Below are positions 1-7,912 of a stretch of 21,627 nucleotides of DNA, piece by piece. A program made the position numbers and the translations under genes. The DNA lies in the NCBI GenBank assembly GCA_022448705.1, contig JAKUUF010000013.1:1-21627 (forward strand), written 5' to 3'. The stretch's first letter is position 1. Every line of letters begins with the position of its first letter. The stretch is from SAR324 cluster bacterium. GTDB taxonomy: Bacteria > SAR324 > NAC60-12. A model generated the notes under the pieces. It searched no databases. It had not been told where the DNA came from and saw only the letters and a program-made list of their open reading frames with translations.

Positions 1-389
1 GCAACCTGATTATTTGATACAATTACAATTTGCTGTTTAGGCCATATTATCAGCCAGACATTTAAAAACATTAAAGTTCCGAGAACACTGCCGGTAAGAC
101 TCAAAATACCCCAGGATGATGCAAAAATTCCCCATCCTCCTTGCATTCCTCTGCTGTGCAAAGTCAGTACACCTGCCAGGAAAGTAAACAGGGCACTCCA
201 TCTAAACCACCAAAGTGCCCTGGGGACCAGTTTCTGAATTGCCGCTGATTTTGCTGAAGCTTCTGTTTCTTTAAACCATTCACCTTGTACAAAATTGAAA
301 TAATAAAGTAAACCAATCCACGTTATGCCTGCTAGAAAATGAATCCACCGTAATAACAGATCCCATCCTTGAACTGAGAAAATCTCCAT
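1..389 (-). CDS. puuD: Urate hydroxylase PuuD-like membrane protein, 5' part (runs off window)
   Basis: Only the first 129 codons are present; the gene continues past base 1. The start is ATG at 389, with a perfect AGGAGG (complement of 394-399) 4 bases upstream, one of the best ribosome sites here. The N-terminus reads MEIFSVQGWDLLLRWIHFLA, then GITWIGLLYYFNFVQGEWF, a charged loop, LVPRALWWFRWSALFTF and a third hydrophobic span. WIH..AG..WIG followed by LVPRALWWFRW resembles the urate oxidase N-terminal domain of PuuD, a multi-helix membrane protein that oxidises urate to 5-hydroxyisourate, usually with a cytochrome c domain or partner. The family call is from memory of this motif. The C-terminal cytochrome part, if any, lies outside the window, so substrate specificity cannot be judged. 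No other purine-catabolism gene is visible. Confidence 0.72.
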   Translation of the reverse strand, partial: MEIFSVQGWDLLLRWIHFLAGITWIGLLYYFNFVQGEWFKETEASAKSAAIQKLVPRALWWFRWSALFTFLAGVLTLHSRGMQGGWGIFASSWGILSLTGSVLGTLMFLNVWLIIWPKQQIVIVSNNQV

Positions 390-442
390 TGTGCCTCCTA
401 GTTAAAATTAAAAAAATTAAAGTTTAAATACTATATTGTAAT

Positions 443-470
443 TCAGTATTACTCAAGAAAAATATACTGA
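443..470. repeat. 7-bp inverted repeat upstream of puuD
   Basis: TCAGTAT at 443-449 and ATACTGA at 464-470 form a perfect inverted repeat around a 14-base spacer, about 55 bases upstream of the puuD start. On the plus strand it is followed by TTTT, so it could be a weak terminator for that strand. On the minus strand it sits where an operator for puuD, or the end of the upstream kinase transcript, could lie. It is AT-rich and could be chance. The rest of 390-637 shows nothing else convincing. Confidence 0.25.
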
Positions 471-637
471 TTTTACAAAGTTTGAACAGGCAATCTCATA
501 CTTAAAATATCATCCAGCAGAACAATCTCAAATGTTGATACTATCCATAAACCAAGAAGCTATTAAAAAGCTTTTTTATCATATAGTTGATTGCTAAAGG
601 GGGTTCCCAATGCCAATATTAAGCATGCAGGAAGGAT

Positions 638-1324
638 TCATGGATTTTTTTCAAAACTTCTTTCCATCATGTCCAGCAATTCATCCACTTCTCTATCCGG
701 ACTGTGATGGAAGGAATAATCCAGCACATAATCGGCAATCAAACTGTACCGTTCATTGCGGTATGATAGAAGTTCTTTGTAGCAGCGCCTTAGGGCATTT
801 TGTGGAGTTTCTCCCTTTCGAGGCTTAAATTTACCTTCCCAGATTACAGGTTTAGGATCGTTGATGAAATTCTCAAAAAGCTGCTCATGTTTTTCTTCAG
901 GAAGTCTCAAATGGACCATCTTTGTCAAAGCACGCAGTCGGTTGAGCAGTTTTTTTTGCAGATAAATTAAACTTCCTGTGGTGTCAACTACCACTGGTGC
1001 ATTTATTTCAGTAGCCTGCTCAAGCTCATCACAAATATGTTCAACAACAGCTTCTTCCAGTTCGAGATAAAGTTTCTCTGCTTCAATGTAACCTTCAGAA
1101 AATGGCTGTCCCATCCATTTGGCAAGGTTCAGTGTTGAATTGCCTATTCCGGGAAGTTCCGATCCAAGTCTTTCTGCAATCATTTCGTCACAGTTATACC
1201 ATCGGTATCCCTTTTCTTCCATTTTCTTGGACCAGTATGACTTGCCTGCACCGGACATTCCTATCAATGCGAGGTTAACAGTATTTGTTTCCCTCAGTGA
1301 ATGGGGGACCGAAATCGTTTTCAT
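638..1324 (-). CDS. Shikimate-kinase-like P-loop kinase of unknown substrate
   Basis: The 228-residue cytoplasmic protein has a Walker A motif GMSGAGKS at residues 22-29 and, about 17 residues on, a WYNCDE segment. There an Asp (D46) occupies the place of the shikimate-binding Asp of shikimate kinase. VVVDTTGSL near 111-119 takes the position of the Walker B/Gly-rich strand, but the GGG signature of true shikimate kinases is absent. At 228 residues it is clearly longer than the usual 170-190, with a 15-residue N-terminal extension and a longer C-terminus. I infer a nucleoside-triphosphate-dependent small-molecule kinase of the shikimate kinase/adenylate-kinase-like fold, possibly not acting on shikimate. 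The start is ATG with no clear Shine-Dalgarno. It is transcribed in the same direction as the thiamine locus upstream but separated from it by 556 bases, so it probably has its own promoter. Confidence 0.68.
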   Translation of the reverse strand: MKTISVPHSLRETNTVNLALIGMSGAGKSYWSKKMEEKGYRWYNCDEMIAERLGSELPGIGNSTLNLAKWMGQPFSEGYIEAEKLYLELEEAVVEHICDELEQATEINAPVVVDTTGSLIYLQKKLLNRLRALTKMVHLRLPEEKHEQLFENFINDPKPVIWEGKFKPRKGETPQNALRRCYKELLSYRNERYSLIADYVLDYSFHHSPDREVDELLDMMERSFEKNP

Positions 1325-1880
1325 AGATTTAAGTATAAATTTTTGAAAGGGAATTATGTCTAATCAGGAATAATTCAGCAGGGTGGATATTTTAAGAAAA
1401 TTATTATGTTGTTGCCTAAAATATAAAAAAATACCTTTTATATTTGAAATATTAACGCATATTTTTTTCGGAAAAAACCAAGTATCAGATGTTTTCCTAA
1501 ATACACCAGATCAGAAAAAATAAAGCCGGGTTTATTGAATTTATTTAAATCAGTATCCTGCATTCTCCATACTTTCAAAATAAGCTCTTCAATCAAATCT
1601 TGCAGTTCATGTTCATAAAAAGATGGTATCTTTTAAAAGGTCCCGGAGAAAGGGAGTATGAAGATGTATTATAGAATTACCTCTTCCAGTCCCTTATCAA
1701 ATTTTGAAGCAACGGCGCGTTCCAAACCAATAAACCTAACAGGGCTACCATTTTTTTGCTCACAATTTTTTACTTACCTGCATTGTTATTTGGAAGTCAA
1801 ACTGAATTATGCTTCATACCTTCAGGTTATCCCCTTCTTTTTCCAATAGTAAAGTTTTTTTCTGAAGAACCGTTATCATG
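1325..1880. other. 556-base gap without an intact gene
   Basis: AT-rich DNA lies between thiP (3' end) and the kinase (5' end), both on the minus strand. No intact ORF here looks like a protein. On the minus strand, two consecutive open segments read protein-like text in different frames (separate entry, 1438-1783). No thiQ-like ATP-binding motifs were seen. The kinase promoter should lie in roughly 1325-1440, but no clear -35/-10 pair stands out. Confidence 0.5.
1438..1783 (-). pseudogene. Possible frameshifted remnant of a small gene
   Basis: From ATG at 1783 the minus strand reads MQVSKK, then needs a shift at an A6 run to continue as CEQKNGSPVRFIGLERAVA and SKFDKGLEEVIL, stopping at 1669-1671. 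A second open segment, 1632-1438, encodes FYEHELQDLIEELILKVWRM and later FSDLVYLGKHLILGFFRKKY, ending TAA at 1438-1440. In-frame stops and frame changes separate the pieces. Both pieces have balanced, protein-like composition rather than the Lys/Asn/Ile/Phe noise typical of AT-rich spacer. I recognise no family. It could be a decayed gene of about 100 codons, an assembly error breaking a real gene, or chance. Confidence 0.28.
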
Positions 1881-3626
1881 TTATTTTAACGTTCCAAAGT
1901 ATCCAAGGCTCCTTTCTACAACAAAAAATGTAGATACCGAGAGTAAAAGTAAAATTACTCCAACAGCGGATGCATAAGAAAAACGATAACCAGAAATTGC
2001 CCCGTAAATTTCAAGCGGCAGCGTACGTACTGTATCATCGGCAATCATCATTGTGGAATTCAGTTCTCCCAGAGAAAGCGAGAAACTGAAGAAAAAGGCA
2101 ATCAAAAAAGTTTTTCGCAGCCACGGCCACAGAATCCGGAAACCGTGTTCAAAAGGTTGTTTCCCGAGCATTTTTGATTCACTGTGCCATTGCCTTGGAA
2201 TATTTTCCAAAGTCGGTAAAACAACTCTTATCCAATAAGGACAGGTCAGCAGCGCGTGCATTGACATAACCACAAAAATAAGCGGAAAAATCTCAATCAA
2301 ATGCCTTTGATAAAAATGGAACCATGCCACACCAAAAACTACTGTTGACAACGCAAGCGGGAAAAGTGTCAGCATTTCCCACAAACTTCGCTGCCTGCCT
2401 TTCCGGTACGCAATTAAACTTACAAGCCCAAGACCGCATAATGATGATAAAAGGGCACTTCCAAGGCCAATACGCAGTGAGTTCCAGAGAGATAGTAGAA
2501 ATTGATTATTTTCGCGCCAGCTGAAAAGTCTGCTGTACCATTCCAGAGTATAAATCCATTGGCCGTGTTCAAACTTGCGGAAAGAATCTAAAACAATTGC
2601 AGTCAGAGGACCCAGTGCAAATATCAATACAACAACAATCCAGAACAAACCTAGCCATGCTTTAGGTGAACCGTCCTTAAGTGATTCCGGAAGCCAGCTT
2701 TTGAATCCGGACTTCTGTTCAACACTCTGATCCCTCCCTCTGAGTAAAATCGCCATGCCCAACAGACTCAAACAACCCTGGAGGAAAGCTAAACTTGCAG
2801 CTCCAGAGAAATCAAGTTCAATGCGGGCAAGCTGATAGATTAAAACTTCAATTGTGGTGTAACGGATACCGCCGCCTAGAACAAGAATGATTGCAAAACT
2901 GTTCATGCAGAGTAAAAAAATCAGAATGAATGCTGAGCCGATTGAGGGCAGCAGCAAAGGGAAAGTAATACTGAAAAAACGTCGAGTGTTTCCGGCACCA
3001 AGAGAACGCGCGGCCTGAAGATATTTTAAAGAAATATTTTCCCATTGATCTGCAATGATTTTCATTGCAAGAGGGAAATTATAAAAAACATGAGCAATCA
3101 ATATTCCAGATAAAGAATAAAGAAAATGCACAGGAGGTTCATCGGTTCCCAGCAATGACATCATCGCACGATTGACCCAGCCGTTGTTGCCAAAAAACAA
3201 AACCATCGCCAGAACTACCAGAATTGAAGGCAGGATAAATGGAAGGTAGGTCAGCAAGCGAAACCAATGCTTTCCAGGGAAATTGTAGTGCGTAAGCAGC
3301 CATGCCCCGGGAAAGCCAAAAATAATTGAAAGGACCGCACTTAAAAATGCCTGATATAGTGAGAAAATTATTACACGTAAATTCCATGAATCACTTAAAA
3401 AATCCTTGAAGAATGACCACTGCAAAAAATTTTCTTCCGGATGTAAAGGGTTACTTCCTGAAAGAAAATTCAGAACAGGCCAGTAAAACCCCGTTACCAG
3501 TAAAATAAGTGCTGAAATCTGTAGAAATCGCAGGCTGAGCGGAGTTGTGTTTTTTTTCCAAAAATACACAATGGGTAAAAAAATAATTGTGGAATATTTT
3601 GAACCAATCAGGCTCTTTTTCCCCAT
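1881..3626 (-). CDS. thiP: Thiamine/TPP ABC transporter permease
   Basis: The 581-residue inner-membrane protein contains two fused permease halves, as in ThiP (E. coli ThiP about 536 residues). About 12 hydrophobic segments are visible. Each half has the cytoplasmic loop that contacts the ATPase: the first, at about 203-228, reads LQAARSLGAG..FF.I.FPLLLPS, a good EAA loop; the second, at about 482-504, reads SESKMLGKQPFEHGF and is degenerate, as in family members. It would move thiamine or thiamine pyrophosphate delivered by ThiB. It lies 162 bases downstream of thiB on the same strand, behind a TPP riboswitch, which supports the substrate. ATG at 3626 lacks a clear Shine-Dalgarno, and about 25 N-terminal residues precede the first strong hydrophobic span, so the start could be further in. 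No ATPase (thiQ) follows. Confidence 0.85.
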   Translation of the reverse strand: MGKKSLIGSKYSTIIFLPIVYFWKKNTTPLSLRFLQISALILLVTGFYWPVLNFLSGSNPLHPEENFLQWSFFKDFLSDSWNLRVIIFSLYQAFLSAVLSIIFGFPGAWLLTHYNFPGKHWFRLLTYLPFILPSILVVLAMVLFFGNNGWVNRAMMSLLGTDEPPVHFLYSLSGILIAHVFYNFPLAMKIIADQWENISLKYLQAARSLGAGNTRRFFSITFPLLLPSIGSAFILIFLLCMNSFAIILVLGGGIRYTTIEVLIYQLARIELDFSGAASLAFLQGCLSLLGMAILLRGRDQSVEQKSGFKSWLPESLKDGSPKAWLGLFWIVVVLIFALGPLTAIVLDSFRKFEHGQWIYTLEWYSRLFSWRENNQFLLSLWNSLRIGLGSALLSSLCGLGLVSLIAYRKGRQRSLWEMLTLFPLALSTVVFGVAWFHFYQRHLIEIFPLIFVVMSMHALLTCPYWIRVVLPTLENIPRQWHSESKMLGKQPFEHGFRILWPWLRKTFLIAFFFSFSLSLGELNSTMMIADDTVRTLPLEIYGAISGYRFSYASAVGVILLLLSVSTFFVVERSLGYFGTLK

Positions 3627-3788
3627 TTATAATGGGATGAATTTTACTTTCAGATCGTCTGTATTGATTCTAATATGTTGAATACCTTATAAAATGCTTT
3701 ATTAGTCTATTTTTTAAAAATGTATATAAAAGATCTTTTTTTCCAGTGCTTTCTCAGACCTGAATATATAGATGAATGGAGGTGCAAA

Positions 3789-4802
3789 TTATTCAGACAT
3801 GGCACGTGACCATGCTTTCAGCCACTTTGTATTTTGTTTGAAAACAAGAGAGGAGTTTAACTCAGGTACCGCTTTTGGTTCACGTGCAATACGAAACGAA
3901 TCCGGAAGCGGCTGATGCTGAATAACCGGATACATCCAATTTGTAAGTGGAATGGCATTCTGGAATTTTTCTGAAAGCATGAAATCAATAAATTCCTGTG
4001 CCCGTTTGATTTGTTTAGTACCTTTTATGATCCCCGCAAATTCAATTTGCCGGTAATGTCCTTCTGCAAACAATGCTGCCTGATAACGCTCAGTTTTTTC
4101 ATATTCTAAATGGAAGGCCGGACTTGTTACATAGCTCAAAACAATTGGAGCCTCACCTTTAGTAAACATTCCGTAAGCTGCTGACCAGCCATCTGTAACT
4201 GAGAGCAAATTCTTTCTCAGTTTTTTCCAATAGTCCAGGTAGCCGTCTTCACCAAAAACAGCGATAGTCCAGTGCAGCATGGACAAACCCGGAGAAGAAG
4301 TTTTGGGATTTTCAATCACAATTTTTCTTCTGTATTCCGGATCAAGAAGGTCCTCTAAATTACGCGGCGGGTTTTTCAGTTTTTGGCTATCATAAACAAA
4401 GGAAATGAAGCCGTAATCGAATGGGGTCACGCGATGTTTTTTGTCCAAAAGTAAGTCTATGGGTACTTGTACCAGAAGCGGAGAACGGTATGGGATCCAT
4501 AATTTATAGCTGAATGATTTTTCCAGTTCACTGTTGTTCAAACCGAGCAGAATATCAGCTTTGGGATTTGCTTGTTCAAGAATAACTCTATTCAGTACGG
4601 TTCCGGAATCCCCAGGAGTAACAATTTTGATTTTGCATCCACACTGTTCCTCAAAACTTTTGAAAACAACGGGGCCAGGACCCCACTCTGAGTTAAAAGA
4701 TTCGTATGTATAAATTGTTAAATCTGTTGCTGAGGCAGAATTGATTGAAACTCCCGCTAATAATGCTGACAGGGAAAATAATGACAGAATGATAGATTTC
4801 AT
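3789..4802 (-). CDS. thiB: Periplasmic thiamine/TPP-binding protein
   Basis: The 337-residue extracellular solute-binding protein captures thiamine and its phosphates and hands them to ThiP. An N-terminal signal peptide (about 1-25) ends in INSASA, and the mature protein begins TDLTIYTYESF. The following WGPGPVVFKSFEEQCGCKI and KADILLGLNN match the E. coli ThiB pattern (YTYDSF, WGPGPVV, KADVVLGLDN) closely. The start is ATG at 4802, with AGGAG (complement of 4809-4813) 6 bases upstream. It is the first gene after the TPP riboswitch, so thiamine pyrophosphate should repress it. The length is normal for the family, which is slightly over 320 residues. Confidence 0.93.
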   Translation of the reverse strand: MKSIILSLFSLSALLAGVSINSASATDLTIYTYESFNSEWGPGPVVFKSFEEQCGCKIKIVTPGDSGTVLNRVILEQANPKADILLGLNNSELEKSFSYKLWIPYRSPLLVQVPIDLLLDKKHRVTPFDYGFISFVYDSQKLKNPPRNLEDLLDPEYRRKIVIENPKTSSPGLSMLHWTIAVFGEDGYLDYWKKLRKNLLSVTDGWSAAYGMFTKGEAPIVLSYVTSPAFHLEYEKTERYQAALFAEGHYRQIEFAGIIKGTKQIKRAQEFIDFMLSEKFQNAIPLTNWMYPVIQHQPLPDSFRIAREPKAVPELNSSLVFKQNTKWLKAWSRAMSE

Positions 4803-4903
4803 TAAGAACTCCTATTCACGACTTAAAATCTGCGATTAACCGAAATTTCCGGGGACTCGAAAAAATTATCTTCGAAGGGATGAGATTGAAAAAATGAAGG
4901 GAA

Positions 4904-4919
4904 CAGTTTGCCAAAACTG
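4904..4919 (-). terminator. Candidate riboswitch expression-platform hairpin
   Basis: Between the TPP aptamer and thiB, CAGTTT and AAACTG form a 6-bp stem with a 4-base loop. On the minus strand it is followed, after about nine bases, by a run of six T in the 4888-4894 area. This could be the terminator arm of a TPP-responsive expression platform. The stem is AT-rich and weak and the T-run is displaced, so control at translation (sequestering the AGGAG at 4809-4813) is equally possible. Confidence 0.3.
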
Positions 4920-4935
4920 CAATATAAAGAAATGT

Positions 4936-5017
4936 CGTTTTCCTGCGCCAGTATAATCTGGATCAGGTTCCAAGGGACTTTCTCAGGAGGTTTTTTCCAA
5001 AACCGCCACCCCTAACG
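4936..5017 (-). promoter_or_regulatory. TPP riboswitch (THI element) upstream of thiB
   Basis: Read on the minus strand, the segment has the conserved TPP aptamer blocks in order: a P1 arm CGTT (5014-5017), AGGGGTGGCGG, then CTGAGA, CCCTTGGAACCTGATC, TATACTGGCGCAGGAAA, and the closing P1 arm AACG (4936-4939). CTGAGA and GAACCTGATC are the hallmark bases that contact the pyrimidine and the pyrophosphate-binding helix. It lies 134 bases upstream of the thiB start, in the same direction. TPP binding would reduce expression of thiB and probably thiP. Identification rests on the conserved sequence blocks and the pairing of the ends. Confidence 0.93.
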
Positions 5018-5029
5018 AAGTTATTTCAA

Positions 5030-5055
5030 TCTATAGCAATTGGAATAAATGTCAA
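5030..5055 (-). promoter_or_regulatory. Candidate sigma70-type promoter for thiB transcript
   Basis: On the minus strand, TTGACA (complement of 5050-5055) is followed 14 bases later by TATAGA (complement of 5030-5035). This would start the transcript just ahead of the riboswitch aptamer at 5017. The -35 box is perfect, but the 14-base spacing is shorter than the usual 16-18, so the true -10 may be shifted. The rest of the divergent region, 5056-5216, must also hold the dacA promoter on the plus strand, which I cannot place. Confidence 0.4.
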
Positions 5056-5216
5056 ACAAAATAAAGATTATAAAATGCAGTCGTTGTATTACTTTTGGTT
5101 TTTAAGCAGTCACGCTGTTTCAGAAAAGGAAACGGTACAATCCTTGAACGCCTCAAAACCTGATGTTAACAATCTACATACAATAAAATTTTGTCCAATA
5201 TAGAAAGAAGGGGGCT

Positions 5217-6404
5217 GTGCTGAACTTTCCCATTACAAACCGTTTATTTGTCTTTTGCACATCATTGCTGATAATTACTTTGCTCCCGGCAAAGAATGTG
5301 CTTTCAGCAAAAAAAGTAAACCACTATCGCTCCCAATACAAATCTGCATTGCTGGCTGACGTTGAATCAGGGCGTATACTGTTTCACGACCGTATGCATC
5401 AAATAATTTATCCTGCTTCACTTGTAAAAATGATGGTTTCCCTGATAGTTCTGGAAGAAATCGATGCGGGACGAATCAGTTTTCAGGACAGTGTAAAGGT
5501 TTCACGCTGGGCCAGTAAGATAGGTGGGCATCAGGTCTATTTAAAACAAGGTGAAATATTTCAGCTTAGGGAATTGATGAAAGCAATTGTAATTTCGTCT
5601 GCTAATGACGCATCTGTAGCTGTAGCCGAACATGTTTCTGGACGAGACAAGCAATTCATAAAAAAAATGAACAAACGCGCAGTGGAGCTTGGTATGAAGA
5701 AAACCCGCTTTTTTTCAGTTCACGGACTTCCTCCCGGACGCGGGCAGAAACTTGATGAGAGCACTGCATTCGATATGTATCTATTGGCCATGGAGTTGTT
5801 AAAACATCCTCAATATCTCCGCTGGTCTTCCACTCGACTGGATAGTTTCCGTAATGGGACATTCCAGTTATTAAACACTAATCATCGTTTGATCCGTAAC
5901 TATAGAGGTATGGATGGTATGAAGACCGGCTATCATAGACGTGCCGGATTCAATCTTGTTTCTACTGCTGAACGCGAAGGTCAGCGTTTCATTTCGATTA
6001 TTATAGGGGCAAAAAATTCTCGTTTGAGGAGCAAGTCAGTTACACACCTTCTTGATTACGGTTTTAATAATTTTTTAAAATTTGAGCTGAGTAAAAAGGA
6101 GGATACAGTTCCATATTTCGCAGATGTGGAAGGAGGGGAAGCTGAAAAAGTTTCATTAAAGTCAGCTGAAACGGTGCGAATTTTATTGAATGCTGAAGAG
6201 CTAAAACGCTTAGAAATCTGGCCGCAAATTCCTTCAAAGACCAGGGCTCCTGTTGCTGCAGAACAGCAGTTAGGCACACTGGAATATTGGCTGGATGGTA
6301 AGATGTTAAAAAAAGTTGCACTTCACACAGAGTATGCAGTGCCTGAACAAAGTATTTTGTCAAAGCTTACAGGAATGCTCACAAACTTGAGCGAAGCGAA
6401 TTGA
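5217..6404 (+). CDS. dacA: D-alanyl-D-alanine carboxypeptidase (peptidase S11, PBP5/6-like)
   Basis: The 395-residue low-molecular-weight penicillin-binding protein trims the terminal D-Ala from peptidoglycan pentapeptides at the periplasmic face. All three active-site motifs are present: SxxK as S68-L-V-K71 (nucleophile Ser68), SxN as S128-A-N130, and KTG at 236-238 in GMKTGYHRRAG. An N-terminal hydrophobic segment (about 9-30) is the signal sequence. After the catalytic domain (to about 280) comes a beta-rich C-terminal domain of about 100 residues as in PBP5, with a modest amphipathic end that could anchor it to the membrane. The start is GTG at 5217, behind an AAGAAGGGGG purine-rich ribosome site. 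Its last 26 bases overlap the convergent pyrF tail. Confidence 0.92.
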   Translation: MLNFPITNRLFVFCTSLLIITLLPAKNVLSAKKVNHYRSQYKSALLADVESGRILFHDRMHQIIYPASLVKMMVSLIVLEEIDAGRISFQDSVKVSRWASKIGGHQVYLKQGEIFQLRELMKAIVISSANDASVAVAEHVSGRDKQFIKKMNKRAVELGMKKTRFFSVHGLPPGRGQKLDESTAFDMYLLAMELLKHPQYLRWSSTRLDSFRNGTFQLLNTNHRLIRNYRGMDGMKTGYHRRAGFNLVSTAEREGQRFISIIIGAKNSRLRSKSVTHLLDYGFNNFLKFELSKKEDTVPYFADVEGGEAEKVSLKSAETVRILLNAEELKRLEIWPQIPSKTRAPVAAEQQLGTLEYWLDGKMLKKVALHTEYAVPEQSILSKLTGMLTNLSEAN

Positions 6405-7179
6405 TTCTGTCCCTCAATTGTTTGGCGGCTATTCCTGCCTGTTTTGCAAAATCTTCTCTGGGAGACGCATAAATGACGCTGCGTGATGCATTGATCAGAT
6501 AAGGTAATTTTGATCCGTCATCAGCATAAAGCAGAGTTTTTTCCAAATCACCCCCTTGAGTTCCAACACCTGGGATAAGGAAGGGCATCTGCCCAGTAAT
6601 TTCCCGGATTGCTTTAATTTTTTCAGGAAATGTTGCTCCTACAACTAAACCGACATTGCCTGAAACATTCCACTGCTGGACTTTTTTTGCCACATGTAAA
6701 TGTAAATCCGGAAGTTGGAAATCATCTGCTCCTCGATTAGAGGTTAAGCACAGTACGAAAACACCACGATCTCTGTACTCAAAAAATGGTCTGAGAGCGT
6801 CTTGTCCCAGATAAGGCGAAACTGTAACAGCATCACAGCCGAAACTCTCAAATACTGCCCTGGCGTACATTTGAGCAGAATGTCCCACATCACCCCTTTT
6901 TGCATCGCCAATTACAGATACTTCCGGAGTTATTTCTTTTATCAATTCCTGTAATACCTCTAAACCTGAAATCCCTAATGCCTCAAAGTAGGCAAAATTT
7001 GGTTTATAGGCTGCAGCATAATCCTTGGTTTGTTTGACTATGTTCAAAAGAAATTCCAGCAATCCTTGTTGTGTTCGTGGCAGATGCTGAGGCATTTTTT
7101 CCCATACAGGATCAAGTCCGACACATAAAAAGGTTTGCTTGGAAAATACTTGATTCCCCAGTTTTTCAAAAAAAGTCAT
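6379..7179 (-). CDS. pyrF: Orotidine 5'-phosphate decarboxylase
   Basis: The 266-residue cytoplasmic TIM-barrel enzyme decarboxylates OMP to UMP, the last step of de novo pyrimidine synthesis. FLCVGLDP (17-24) and the catalytic D92-A-K94-R-G-D97 in IGDAKRGDVG mark the longer PyrF subfamily of about 270-280 residues (family 2, common in actinobacteria and some proteobacteria). VTVSPYLGQDALRPF at 118-132 and IPGVGTQGG near 203-211, the phosphate-binding loop, also fit. The start is ATG at 7179 without a clear Shine-Dalgarno. Its 3' end overlaps dacA in opposite orientation; no other pyr genes are nearby. Confidence 0.93.
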   Translation of the reverse strand: MTFFEKLGNQVFSKQTFLCVGLDPVWEKMPQHLPRTQQGLLEFLLNIVKQTKDYAAAYKPNFAYFEALGISGLEVLQELIKEITPEVSVIGDAKRGDVGHSAQMYARAVFESFGCDAVTVSPYLGQDALRPFFEYRDRGVFVLCLTSNRGADDFQLPDLHLHVAKKVQQWNVSGNVGLVVGATFPEKIKAIREITGQMPFLIPGVGTQGGDLEKTLLYADDGSKLPYLINASRSVIYASPREDFAKQAGIAAKQLRDRINSLRSSL

Positions 7180-7275
7180 GAATGAAGTAAAACAATGAGA
7201 GTCAGCTTAGCAACCAGTTCAATGAATTGTTTGCTTAGCAGAAGCTGTGATTAAGCATATTTGATAAATCATTGA

Positions 7276-7881
7276 TTAAAACAATGACATTTGCTGTGGT
7301 GCTTTTTTTTCTGGATGGAGCTTCCATTCAACATTCACTGTTTTTATGCCGAATTTTGAATCATAATGAAGTTTCCCGTTTTCTAAAGCAAATCTATGTA
7401 AATCACGAGTCACTTCAACATCCACTTTGCAGTACTCAATGATTTTATCAAGTTTGCCTTCCTTGTACCACTTAAGTGCCTGCATGCCATCAGCAGATTT
7501 TCCTGTACCAAGGGTTGGTCGAGCGATAGATTCAAGTTTCAAACGGTGTCCCAGAAGTTTTTTTAATTCAAAAAGCATATCAAAATTATTCAATCCAGCC
7601 AGTTTGGTATAAAGTTGGGAACGCTGATGTGCATCTGCATGATGAACTCCTGCAACTACACGATAGTCAAAACCAACATGATTGAAACCTACAATTTGGT
7701 CTGCCCGACAAAAATGATCGACCATTTCCTGAATTTGGTGTTCAATATACACATGGAATTGGTTGTCAGAGTCATCCCAAATGACTCCCACTGACATCCC
7801 CATGTCTTCAATATTACCCCAACCGCCTACTTCATCGGCAGAATACTTGGTTTCTAAGTCAAAATAGAGGATGTGTTCCAT
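7276..7881 (-). CDS. DEDDy-type 3'-5' exonuclease-like protein with C-terminal clamp motif
   Basis: The 201-residue protein has an RNase H-like exonuclease fold. Exo I: FDLET gives D8 and E10. Exo II: GFNHVGFDYRV around 65-75 gives D72. Exo III: Y150-C-K-V-D154 fits the YxxxD pattern of DEDDy nucleases such as the polymerase I/RNase D group, and it is nearest to the stand-alone YprB-like RNase H-like proteins. The protein ends ...KAPQQMSLF-stop, and QMSLF fits the bacterial beta sliding-clamp binding consensus QL(S/D)LF. I infer a role in DNA repair or replication proofreading at the clamp, though the substrate (DNA or RNA) is unproven. It is divergent from the J-domain gene with only 31 bases between them. 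Confidence 0.8.
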   Translation of the reverse strand: MEHILYFDLETKYSADEVGGWGNIEDMGMSVGVIWDDSDNQFHVYIEHQIQEMVDHFCRADQIVGFNHVGFDYRVVAGVHHADAHQRSQLYTKLAGLNNFDMLFELKKLLGHRLKLESIARPTLGTGKSADGMQALKWYKEGKLDKIIEYCKVDVEVTRDLHRFALENGKLHYDSKFGIKTVNVEWKLHPEKKAPQQMSLF

Positions 7882-7912
7882 GAGAAATTTATTATTGATC
7901 GTTTATTAAAAA

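Noticed and set aside
557..577. AAGCT...AGCTT stem followed by T-run, possible terminator
   Set aside because: Only 5 bp and AT-rich; it faces the plus strand, where no gene ends.
610..828. Open frame on the plus strand over the end of the kinase
   Set aside because: Antisense to a clear P-loop protein, with Cys/His/Pro-rich noise composition and no ribosome site.
1658..1977. Two short plus-strand open frames after the thiP end
   Set aside because: Phe/Tyr/Pro-rich composition typical of AT-rich spacer, partly antisense to thiP, with no recognisable motif.
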